Source: Psychroserpens sp. SPM9
GTDB taxonomy: Bacteria; Bacteroidota; Bacteroidia; Flavobacteriales; Flavobacteriaceae
DNA length: 64,000 bases
Assembly: GCF_025153525.1 (NCBI RefSeq)
Contig: NZ_JANZNR010000005.1
Location: 248,001-312,000 of the forward strand
Direction of reading: 5' to 3'
Shown: positions 26,693 to 34,776 of the stretch, piece after piece
How the letters are laid out: each line of letters begins with the position of its first letter
How positions within the stretch are numbered: the stretch's first letter is position 1
Notes under the pieces: generated by a model
Told to the model about the DNA's origin: nothing
What the model saw: the letters and a program-made list of their open reading frames with translations, nothing else
The model's database searches: none
Program-made: the position numbers and the translations under genes

Positions 26693-28510
26693 CTATTCAT
26701 GTAATAGAAACGTTGCTTGATTATCATTCCAAACAACATCTCCAATTGTTTCCCATTTAGAATCAAAATTATCATGAAGCACATTTAACTCCCATGCTGT
26801 TGGCAAATGTATTTCTTTTCGTAAAAGCTTAAAACTAGTGAGATTTAATTTTACATTGTTTTTATGTGCCCAAAATATAATATATCGTTCTAATCCTTTT
26901 CTCAACTCTAGGTTATTGGCTTCTCTTCCACCTTTATTAACTCTAAAATTAAAATTCACCCATAACCCACCTCGAATGTATGCATCAGGCATCCCTTTTT
27001 CATTATAAAATGGCAACAGTTTCCCCTTATAAGATACTGTGAAAATTTCATCATAATTTTTATAATGACCATCCATAAAAACACCATGTTGAGTGATCCC
27101 TAATAATTTAGAAGAAACAACTTTTACCTTAGCATGTACGCTATTTAAAATACCGTTTGAAAATGGCTTTTTAAGATTTACTAAAACTTGCAAAACCACA
27201 ACACTTATAATAAATAATTTAAAAGCAATAATTTTAACATCCTTTCGCTTAAAATTATGCCCTATCATGATAGCATCTTTATCAACTTTATCAGCTACAG
27301 GTAAAAACCCACAATTATCAGCAGTACAACGTTCTACATTTCGGTTTGAAGCAACATATTTATAAACAAACTTTGCAATATGGAATATGCCAGGAATATG
27401 CAAGATAACACCCAAAGGAAAGAATAACGGAGTTATCAAAAATGCCTTCTTATAAGCGTTAATCCCTGAATACAAATGACCTTTGTTATCTATAGCATGC
27501 ATTGTAAGTAATAAGTCAGTCATCGACACATGATCTAAAGCTTCATTGGTAGCTTTACTTTGTTGTACCGATTTAAACTCTAGCATATTGAAACTATCAA
27601 AATGCTTTAAAACGATACGAGTTTTCATACATAGCGGACATTCAGCATCATAAAACAAGGTGAGGCGAGGTGTTTTAGCTTTGATTTTTTGTTCTAGCCT
27701 TTTCCACACACAATTAGGAACCATCAATATATAAAGTGCTGCAACTCCCAATGCAAAAAATGGAATAGGAAACTCTAACAATATGCCTAAATGAAGTCCG
27801 ATACCTATAATTAAAAAAGGAATTCTAAGTTTTTTCACCCAAAACAGAAATGGAAACAACACTTCAAAAGCAAAAGTGAGGTACCCTAAAAATTTAATCA
27901 AGACTTCTTGATTTAACAACCATTGATTATCAAACACCGTCATTTGTGGTAATGAAGCCGGATACCACATCCCTAAACCTGATGTCCAAATCTTAGAGCC
28001 CATTTTAAAAAATACAGAGTCCAGATAAACCAAGCCTACACCAACAAATATAATAAGCCAATACGTGAGTACTGAAGTTAGCTCTTTAGGCTTATGCAGC
28101 CGGTTTAAATTAGAATAATTGAGTTTTTCTCGTAAACGATCTACGGAATAGGATTTTGATGCCGAAAGAAAAATAAGCATAAAACTCACACCTGTATAGG
28201 TGTAATCCATATGATATTCATAAACACCTATCGAAGAAATATAAATAATTATAAAAATATAATTGAGCAGCGCCATGAGCTTTGTATAGGCACCAATAAC
28301 AAGCATAAACAAAACTCCCATCCAAATAACAAAAGGAATTTCCGCACTTAAACCACTCGTCTGAATAAAAGGAATAGGGTCATAATATAACTGCCTGTAT
28401 CTAAAAATTCTAAAAACTTCACATAGTAGCACTAAAGAAAAGAGTATCCTAAAGAGACCTAAACCTTTAGAGGATATTTTTTTATCATAAAGTCTATTTA
28501 TAAAGTTCAT
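26693..28510 (-). CDS. HTTM-like membrane domain fused to a DCC (DUF393) redox-like domain
   Basis: The 605-residue protein has three parts. Residues 1-275 are polytopic and resemble the HTTM domain of vitamin-K-dependent gamma-carboxylase relatives. Residues 284-400 are a DCC/DUF393 domain with FYDAECPLCMKTR, where Cys291 and Cys294 form the C-x-x-C site. A further membrane helix (about 427-445) leads to an unfamiliar C-terminal domain. Bacterial HTTM proteins are seldom characterised, so a reaction cannot be named. Its position between sugar-nucleotide genes and WbqC suggests an integral-membrane step of glycan modification or redox maintenance, but a passenger gene is equally possible. Confidence 0.8.
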   Translation of the reverse strand: MNFINRLYDKKISSKGLGLFRILFSLVLLCEVFRIFRYRQLYYDPIPFIQTSGLSAEIPFVIWMGVLFMLVIGAYTKLMALLNYIFIIIYISSIGVYEYHMDYTYTGVSFMLIFLSASKSYSVDRLREKLNYSNLNRLHKPKELTSVLTYWLIIFVGVGLVYLDSVFFKMGSKIWTSGLGMWYPASLPQMTVFDNQWLLNQEVLIKFLGYLTFAFEVLFPFLFWVKKLRIPFLIIGIGLHLGILLEFPIPFFALGVAALYILMVPNCVWKRLEQKIKAKTPRLTLFYDAECPLCMKTRIVLKHFDSFNMLEFKSVQQSKATNEALDHVSMTDLLLTMHAIDNKGHLYSGINAYKKAFLITPLFFPLGVILHIPGIFHIAKFVYKYVASNRNVERCTADNCGFLPVADKVDKDAIMIGHNFKRKDVKIIAFKLFIISVVVLQVLVNLKKPFSNGILNSVHAKVKVVSSKLLGITQHGVFMDGHYKNYDEIFTVSYKGKLLPFYNEKGMPDAYIRGGLWVNFNFRVNKGGREANNLELRKGLERYIIFWAHKNNVKLNLTSFKLLRKEIHLPTAWELNVLHDNFDSKWETIGDVVWNDNQATFLLHE

Positions 28511-28527
28511 AAAACTATTAAATACAA

Positions 28528-29511
28528 CTAGTGTTTAGTAAACCAATCGTAAGTTATGGTTAATCCTTCTCTTACAGAAAACTGTGGTTGATAACCTAAT
28601 AAATGTTCTGCTTTAGAAATATTGGCAAGCGAATCTCTCACATCTCCTTGCCTTGGTGGTCCATAAATTGCATCAACCTTCGAATTAGCAGCATTTTTTA
28701 AAGAATCCCACAAATAGTTAATGCTTATTCGTTCACCGCAAGCTACATTAAACACTTGATTCTTTGCAGCTTCTGAAGCAAAAAATCCTCTAATATTTGC
28801 TTGTACGGCATTATCAACATAAGTAAAGTCTCTGGTTTGCTCACCATCACCATTAATCTTTGGTGATTTTTCATCTTTTAAGGCTTGCATAAATAACGGA
28901 ATAACCGCAGCATAGGCACCATCTGGACTTTGTTTTGGACCAAAGACGTTAAAATACCTTAAACCAATAACATCGGTATTATAAGTGATTCCGAAAACAT
29001 TCGCATACAGTTCGTTGACATATTTGGTAACTGCATAAGGCGATAAAGGGTTTCCGATATTATCTTCTAATTTGGGCAAAGCTTTGCTATCTCCGTAAGT
29101 AGAACTTGAAGCCGCATAGACCATTCGTTTCACAGATGAGGATTCTTTTAAAGCAATCATCATGTTTAAAAACCCCGTAATATTAACCTCGTTTGTTGTT
29201 GCAGGATCATTTATGGATCTAGGCACCGAACCTAAAGCGGCTTGATGAGACACATAATCTATGTCTTTCATCGCGTCTTTACAGGTTTGCAAATCTCTGA
29301 TATCGCCTTCTATCAATTCAAAGGCAGGATTATCATGAAATTCGGTAAGATTTTTTCGATGACCGTTTGAAAAGTTATCGAGAACTCTTACTTTTTTCGC
29401 ATTATATTTCAGAAGATATTCAACAATATTCGAGCCTATAAATCCGCCGCCACCTGTTACTAAAAATGATAACTGACTTAAATCTTGGTTGTGATAGTTG
29501 TTTTCGTACAT
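28528..29511 (-). CDS. tviC: UDP-N-acetylhexosamine (or uronate) 4-epimerase, TviC/WbpP type
   Basis: The 327-residue short-chain epimerase has the NAD site TGGGGFIGSN (19-28), the Ser in AASSSTYG (133-140) and the catalytic Tyr159/Lys163 pair in YAVTK. The segment HQAALGSVPRSINDP (89-103) is a hallmark of WbpP/TviC, which interconvert UDP-GlcNAc with UDP-GalNAc or the matching uronates. With the dehydrogenase gene immediately upstream (one base overlap at 29511) it would provide UDP-GalNAc uronate, as in Vi antigen and P. aeruginosa O6. Confidence 0.92.
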   Translation of the reverse strand: MYENNYHNQDLSQLSFLVTGGGGFIGSNIVEYLLKYNAKKVRVLDNFSNGHRKNLTEFHDNPAFELIEGDIRDLQTCKDAMKDIDYVSHQAALGSVPRSINDPATTNEVNITGFLNMMIALKESSSVKRMVYAASSSTYGDSKALPKLEDNIGNPLSPYAVTKYVNELYANVFGITYNTDVIGLRYFNVFGPKQSPDGAYAAVIPLFMQALKDEKSPKINGDGEQTRDFTYVDNAVQANIRGFFASEAAKNQVFNVACGERISINYLWDSLKNAANSKVDAIYGPPRQGDVRDSLANISKAEHLLGYQPQFSVREGLTITYDWFTKH

Positions 29512-30803
29512 TATAATCTTGCGTCTACTGTGTCTTTTGGTAATAAAGATTTTACATCAAAAATGACACCTATATCCGACTTTAAGTTTTGTAAATCTAA
29601 TTCTAAAAATTCGTTATGGGAAACTGCTAAAACAATAGCATCATAATCACTTTTTAATTGTGACTCTTGGTCTAATAAATCAAATCCGTATTCATGAGTA
29701 ACCTCTTCTTTTGAAGCCCAAGGGTCATACACATCAACATTAACGTTATAAGTTTCAAACTCTTCAATAATATCTATGACTCTAGAGTTTCGAATATCTG
29801 GACAGTTTTCTTTAAAAGTGATGCCTAACACAAGTACATTAGAATCTTTAATTCTTGCGCCTTTTTTAATCATCATTTTCACCGTTTCCTGGGCAACATA
29901 ACCACCCATGCTATCGTTCATCTTACGTCCTGCCAAAATGATTTCCGGATTGTAACCAGACTCAATTGCTTTTTGGGCAAGATAATAAGGATCAACTCCA
30001 ATACAATGCCCACCAACTAAACCTGGAGTGAAATTAATAAAATTCCATTTGGTACCAGCGGCTTCTAAGACTGCTTTGGTGTCGATATCTAACAATCTGA
30101 ATATTTTAGAAAGCTCATTCACAAAAGCAATATTGATATCTCTTTGAGAGTTTTCAATAACTTTAGCGGCTTCAGCAACCTTAATCGATGGTGCCGAATG
30201 AGTGCCTGCTATAATTATTGATTTGTATAAATCATCTACTTCTTTAGCTATTTCTGGTGTAGAACCCGAAGTCACTTTAAGAATCTTAGTTACTGTATGT
30301 TTTTTATCACCCGGATTGATGCGCTCTGGAGAATAGCCCGCATAAAAGCCTTCATTGAATTTTAATCCTGAATGTTCTTCTAATATAGGCACGCAGATAT
30401 CTTCGGTAACGCCTGGATATACTGTAGATTCATAAATAACAATATCACCTTGCTTTAACACTTTACCTACACTTTCACTTGCTTTTACTAAAGGCGTAAA
30501 CACAGGTCTTTTAAGTTCGTCTGTTGGTGTAGGAACCGTTACTATATAGATTTTTGAATCGGCTAAATCATCTGGATTATTGGTTATTAAGAGGCCTTTT
30601 TCAGCATTTGAATTTGTTGTTAAAACCGCTTTTAAATCCTCATTTTCGACTTCTAAGGTTTTGTCAACACCGCTATTAAGCTCATCAATACGTTTCTGGT
30701 TAATATCAAATCCGACAACCATATATTTTTTAGCAAATTCTACGGCTAAAGGCAGACCTACATAACCTAATCCAAGGATTGTTATTTTTTTATTGGTATT
30801 CAT
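29511..30803 (-). CDS. tviB: UDP-N-acetylglucosamine 6-dehydrogenase, TviB/WbpO type
   Basis: The 430-residue protein has the NAD-binding GLGYVGLP at 11-18, GYSPERINPGDKKH at 157-170, the long KVAEAAKVIENSQRDINIA segment and the catalytic Cys267 in GGHCIGVDPYYL. It follows TviB/WbpO closely, enzymes that oxidise C6 of UDP-HexNAc to a uronic acid with two NAD+. The residue pattern is distinct from UDP-glucose dehydrogenase. The product could be amidated by the AsnB-type enzymes at 7197-10478, as reported for galacturonamide-containing antigens. Confidence 0.93.
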   Translation of the reverse strand: MNTNKKITILGLGYVGLPLAVEFAKKYMVVGFDINQKRIDELNSGVDKTLEVENEDLKAVLTTNSNAEKGLLITNNPDDLADSKIYIVTVPTPTDELKRPVFTPLVKASESVGKVLKQGDIVIYESTVYPGVTEDICVPILEEHSGLKFNEGFYAGYSPERINPGDKKHTVTKILKVTSGSTPEIAKEVDDLYKSIIIAGTHSAPSIKVAEAAKVIENSQRDINIAFVNELSKIFRLLDIDTKAVLEAAGTKWNFINFTPGLVGGHCIGVDPYYLAQKAIESGYNPEIILAGRKMNDSMGGYVAQETVKMMIKKGARIKDSNVLVLGITFKENCPDIRNSRVIDIIEEFETYNVNVDVYDPWASKEEVTHEYGFDLLDQESQLKSDYDAIVLAVSHNEFLELDLQNLKSDIGVIFDVKSLLPKDTVDARL

Positions 30804-30805
30804 TT

Positions 30806-31393
30806 TCAGTTAAGTATAGATTTAGTAATAATGTTCAAATCTAAATAAAAACTCCAATTTTGCACGTATTTTTTATTGATTTCAACCTTATCTACCCAAA
30901 TAATCGTTCTATTGTAGGTTTCGGGGTCATCCTGCTTACACAAAATTGCTTCTTCGTCTCTATATTTTAAAGTTGCGGGTCCTGTAATCCCTGGTTTGAC
31001 CTTTAAAATAATTCGATCATCTCCAGTTAATTGATCGGCAAATCCTTCAATATCAGGTCGCGGACCAACAAAACTCATATCACCAAGCAGCACATTGAAC
31101 AATTGAGGCAGTTCGTCTAATTTAGAATTCCGTAAAAAAAGCCCTAAACGTGTTGTACTCTTATTAAGATGACCTAATTGATGTGGTTCTTCTTTTAAAG
31201 CTCGCAATTTAAAAATCTTAAAAGGCTTTCCGTGTTGCCCTATCCGGTATTGAGAAAACACACCAAACTGTTTGGAATCAATAGTGCATAGAATAATTAA
31301 CAGAATAATAGGTACGATTAAAACAGGCAGCAACAGAACAGACAACACCAAATCAAATATACGTTTTTGTATGAGTTGCTTTTTCCCAATCAC
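30806..31393 (-). CDS. initiating phosphoglycosyltransferase (PglC/WcaJ C-terminal type)
   Basis: The 195-residue protein is a bacterial sugar transferase of the short monotopic kind. It has one N-terminal hydrophobic hairpin (about 12-36), LDELPQLFNVLLGDMSFVGPRP in its centre and KPGITGPATLKYRDEE before the end. These enzymes transfer a sugar phosphate to undecaprenyl phosphate at the cytoplasmic face and start repeat-unit assembly. The start is GTG at 31391-31393, leaving a one-base gap from the co-polymerase stop. Specificity may be for GlcNAc-, GalNAc- or diNAcBac-like nucleotides. Confidence 0.9.
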   Translation of the reverse strand: MIGKKQLIQKRIFDLVLSVLLLPVLIVPIILLIILCTIDSKQFGVFSQYRIGQHGKPFKIFKLRALKEEPHQLGHLNKSTTRLGLFLRNSKLDELPQLFNVLLGDMSFVGPRPDIEGFADQLTGDDRIILKVKPGITGPATLKYRDEEAILCKQDDPETYNRTIIWVDKVEINKKYVQNWSFYLDLNIITKSILN

Positions 31394-31394
31394 T

Positions 31395-33875
31395 TTACAA
31401 GCGTTTTAGAAAACGTTTGACACGCTTCCACACAGACGATTGGTTATCACGCTCATGATAGGCATTACCATAAACACCATAACCATAGCCATAACCATAA
31501 CCGTAACCGTAACCATAACCATAGTTATGATTTGTTTTATGCTTGTAGAAGTTCAATACAAAACTTATGTTTTTCACTTCACCTGCACGATACTTAGCAT
31601 TAATTAAAGCCAACATGCCTTTTTTAGTATAATCTAATCGAACCATAAATATGGTAGCATCGGCATATTGTGTTAATTCAAGTGCATCGGTCACCAGACC
31701 TAAAGGCGGCGTATCTAAAACGATCATATCATAGTCTTTTCGCAGTTGACTAATCATAATACTCATTTGGTCGCTCATCAATAATTCAGAAGGATTAGGA
31801 GGTACTGGTCCAGAAGGAATGACATCTAAATTCTCAATATGAGTGGTATATTTTACTTCTTCAAAAGTACTTTCCCCTATAAGGTAATTTACAATCCCTT
31901 TGTCATTATCAATATTAAAATCTCCAAATATTTTAGGTTTACGCAAATCGAGACCCAGTAAGATTGTTTTCTTTCCTGACAAGGCATATACCGTCGCCAT
32001 ATTGATAGAACAAAATGTTTTTCCTTCACCACTTACCGAAGAGGTAATCATTAAGGTTTTTCCTTCGGATTTTCCTTGTTTTTTATATAAAAACTGTAAG
32101 CTTGATCGTATGGATCTAAAGGATTCGGCAACTGCAGACTTCGGTTTTTCGAAGACAATTAAATTGTTTTTGTAGTTATACTTTCCAATTAATCCTAAAA
32201 TAGGAATCTTAGACAGCTGCTCTATTTCATCAGAACCGTGAATGGTATTATCTAATAAGAACAATACAAAAATTAAAAACATCGGTATAAAAAAGCCTAA
32301 CATCAAAGCCATCATATAATTAAGTGACTTATTAGGACCAATGAGTCCGCCACCAATATCTTTAGCTTCATCAATTACCGTGATATCCGAAATATTGGCA
32401 GCCTTAACAATAGCTGCTTCACTACGCTTTTCGATATATACGTCATAAGCTTCCTGACTGATATCTAACTTTCTTTGAATTTTAAGATACTCTTGTTGAT
32501 CTTCAGGCAAGCCGCTTAATTTAGCTTCCAAATTGGCTATACTTCTGTTAATGGTCGATAATTGAATGCCAAGTGTTTTTTTAGTCGCATCAATAGTCTC
32601 TAAAAGTACGTTCTTTTCAGAATCTATTTTTCGATCTAAGTCTTTGAACAAATTGGAGCCTTCTTTAGTGGTATATTCTAAGTTTTGACGCTCGGCAGCC
32701 AGCGCTATGATTTTAGAGACACTGCTCAATATATTGGCTTCTTGAATCCCAACAGATGTTGGTGCGGCTATTTCGGTATAGTCTGTTTTTGTATTTAAAT
32801 ACTTTTCTAAATTATCAAGATAATCCAACTTTAGCTTTTCTTGCTCTTTGGTTAAATCGTAATCTCTCAACTGGTTTGAAATTTGAGTAATTTCTTCGGT
32901 AACATCAAAAACTTTATTCTCTTTTCGAAATTTATTCATTTCGTCTGTGACGTCTTTCAGACTATTATTTACAGCTGCCAAACTACTATCAATAAACTTT
33001 ATCGTATTGGTTGCATATAGATTTTTTCGTTCTAATTCCGTTTTACTTAAAATCTCAGAAGTCGCATTTAGATAATCGACTATTTTTGCTTTATTATTTC
33101 CTGCCAATTGCAATCGCAACACTGATGACGATGTAGAAAACGGCGCAATCATAATACGATCTTGATAGTTTTTTACTATGTTATCAAAACTTAAAAATCT
33201 TACAAAATATTCAGAGCCTGGTTTGACGCGTAACGAAGGTTTTATGACCAGTCGACCGTTAAGAAAAGGTAAATCAATTAACTCGCCATTTTTATATGTT
33301 TTTGTATAGACACCGGTTGGCACATCTACAGTTTCAAAGGTTTTATCTTCATAAATCTGAGCACGTCGTCTCGAACCTTCAAACTCTGTAAAAATCTCAA
33401 ATTCATTATTTTCTTTAAATCTGATACCTATTGGGGAGCTTAGAAGTTGCGGTTTGGTTTTATCGATTAAAAAATCAAATGGTGCTTTATTGTAAATATC
33501 TTGCTTTCTGTATTTACCTTCTTCTAAATATTCCTTATAAAATTGTAAAGAGTCGACTACTTTTTCATTGTGACTTCTGGTTTTGATTGCAGTAATAATT
33601 TTACTGACTTTACCAGACACACCTCCCCAGTTAAACGATATACTCGTATTGGCAGTAAAAAAGGGGTTTTGATCATTTTCTACGGAAATTAAAGTGTCAA
33701 GTTTATAAACATTTTGCTTTCTAACATTAATAAAATAAGCGACTAAAAGCGCTGTACCTATAGAAAGCATAATAAACTTCCATAGGTTTAAAACTTTAAA
33801 TAAATAACCTCTGAAGTCAAAACTTACACGACCCGATTCACTTTGATCAAATTCTTCTTGAGTGTTATGTTCCAT
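31395..33875 (-). CDS. polysaccharide co-polymerase / tyrosine autokinase (Wzc-like)
   Basis: The 826-residue protein combines a Wzz-type periplasmic domain between two membrane helices (about 30-52 and 525-547), with long coiled-coil stretches, and a cytoplasmic BY-kinase domain. The Walker A motif is SGEGKT (615-620), Walker A' is LGLDLRKP near 635 and the Walker B-like LDTPPLG lies before the C-terminus. The tail carries eight YG dipeptides (785-800) and more Tyr residues, the probable autophosphorylation cluster. Wzc controls chain length and partners with the outer-membrane Wza-like exporter, whose gene is 3 bases upstream. Confidence 0.93.
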   Translation of the reverse strand: MEHNTQEEFDQSESGRVSFDFRGYLFKVLNLWKFIMLSIGTALLVAYFINVRKQNVYKLDTLISVENDQNPFFTANTSISFNWGGVSGKVSKIITAIKTRSHNEKVVDSLQFYKEYLEEGKYRKQDIYNKAPFDFLIDKTKPQLLSSPIGIRFKENNEFEIFTEFEGSRRRAQIYEDKTFETVDVPTGVYTKTYKNGELIDLPFLNGRLVIKPSLRVKPGSEYFVRFLSFDNIVKNYQDRIMIAPFSTSSSVLRLQLAGNNKAKIVDYLNATSEILSKTELERKNLYATNTIKFIDSSLAAVNNSLKDVTDEMNKFRKENKVFDVTEEITQISNQLRDYDLTKEQEKLKLDYLDNLEKYLNTKTDYTEIAAPTSVGIQEANILSSVSKIIALAAERQNLEYTTKEGSNLFKDLDRKIDSEKNVLLETIDATKKTLGIQLSTINRSIANLEAKLSGLPEDQQEYLKIQRKLDISQEAYDVYIEKRSEAAIVKAANISDITVIDEAKDIGGGLIGPNKSLNYMMALMLGFFIPMFLIFVLFLLDNTIHGSDEIEQLSKIPILGLIGKYNYKNNLIVFEKPKSAVAESFRSIRSSLQFLYKKQGKSEGKTLMITSSVSGEGKTFCSINMATVYALSGKKTILLGLDLRKPKIFGDFNIDNDKGIVNYLIGESTFEEVKYTTHIENLDVIPSGPVPPNPSELLMSDQMSIMISQLRKDYDMIVLDTPPLGLVTDALELTQYADATIFMVRLDYTKKGMLALINAKYRAGEVKNISFVLNFYKHKTNHNYGYGYGYGYGYGYGYGVYGNAYHERDNQSSVWKRVKRFLKRL
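31476..31523 (-). repeat. hexanucleotide tandem repeat encoding eight Tyr-Gly units
   Basis: The minus strand here reads eight consecutive TATGGT-like codon pairs (TAT/TAC then GGT/GGC), coding YG eight times at residues 785-800 of the co-polymerase. Silent differences (TAT against TAC, GGT against GGC) show it is not a freshly slipped perfect repeat, although slippage could still change the number of Tyr residues without a frameshift. Confidence 0.9.
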
Positions 33876-33878
33876 GCT

Positions 33879-34673
33879 TTATAATCTTGTAAATAGTAAT
33901 ATTGAAGTCGTAATCAATGATAATACTGTAACAATTGTTCCTAAAGTTTCCACTGCTGTTCGACCTGTACCTATCGACTTCTGCCTTAGCGGCTTAACAT
34001 AAATGATATCATTTGGCTGAATGTAATAAAACGGTGATTTCATAACATTTATGTCGGTTAAATCTATCGTATGTATTTGCTGGCCTTGAGGATATTGCCT
34101 AATAATTTGAACCTCTCTTTTATTTCCCGTTACCGGAATTTCTCCAACATTTGCAATGGCTTCAAAAATATTAACTCGGTCTTGAAAAAGAGTTACAGTT
34201 CCTGGGCTTCCAACTTCTCCATTAGCTGTAAAACGCAATCCCGATAACTTTACAGTAATAAATATATTAGCCGTTTCTTTAAATTGATCGGCCAATAACT
34301 TCTCTTTTATTAAAACTTCAATTTCTTCTGCTGTATAGCCTAAAACATTTAATTTCCCTAATTCAGGAATTCTAATATTACCATGATAATCTACCGTAAA
34401 CCCATCAAAATAGGCACGTTCTGCACTAGACGCATTTAAATTACCTTCACCTACCGGATTAAATATGGTTACATTTTCTTGATCTAAAACTTTAATTCTA
34501 ATATTTAAAATATCATTAATTTGTACACGATAAGGCTTCTGTTGCTCTACCATAGTTTGTGTAGAGTCTGTTGCTGTATTTTTATTCTGAAGATAAACAG
34601 TATCCTTATGAGGTATACAGGATGTTGATAATATACAGAGTAACACACCTGTAAGCAATAATAGTCTATTCAT
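33879..34673 (-). CDS. polysaccharide export outer-membrane lipoprotein (Wza-like)
   Basis: From the ATG at 34671-34673 the product is 264 residues and begins with a lipoprotein signal (LLLLTGVLLCILSTSC). A reading from 34712 adds 13 residues, but it would start upstream of the promoter -7 box at 34696-34703, so the shorter start is right. The poly-export domain with QINDILNIRI... lies about 45-130, followed by an SLBB-type domain. A C-terminal hydrophobic helix with ETLGTIVTVLSLITTS is typical of Bacteroidota relatives. It forms the outer-membrane exit for the polysaccharide with the Wzc-like protein and is the first gene of the operon. Confidence 0.92.
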   Translation of the reverse strand: MNRLLLLTGVLLCILSTSCIPHKDTVYLQNKNTATDSTQTMVEQQKPYRVQINDILNIRIKVLDQENVTIFNPVGEGNLNASSAERAYFDGFTVDYHGNIRIPELGKLNVLGYTAEEIEVLIKEKLLADQFKETANIFITVKLSGLRFTANGEVGSPGTVTLFQDRVNIFEAIANVGEIPVTGNKREVQIIRQYPQGQQIHTIDLTDINVMKSPFYYIQPNDIIYVKPLRQKSIGTGRTAVETLGTIVTVLSLITTSILLFTRL

Positions 34674-34695
34674 TGTTAAGTTGCTTGTTGCTTCA

Positions 34696-34703
34696 CAAAT
34701 ATA
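34696..34703 (-). promoter_or_regulatory. promoter -7 box of the polysaccharide operon (TATATTTG)
   Basis: The minus strand carries TATATTTG, an exact match to the Bacteroidota -7 consensus TAnnTTTG, 22 bases before the ATG at 34673. Transcription would start around 34690. The -33 region is T-rich (TTTTTA) rather than a clean TTG. This is the only strong box upstream of the whole 32-gene array. Confidence 0.58.
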
Positions 34704-34776
34704 GCCTATCACTATTAATATAAAAACTATTCATCGTTTTTTTGAGTAATATCACTTTCTTTGTAAAAAATTTAAT

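Noticed and set aside
34674-34712. Longer N-terminus for the Wza-like protein
   Set aside because: These codons overlap the promoter -7 box and the shorter start begins exactly at the lipoprotein signal.
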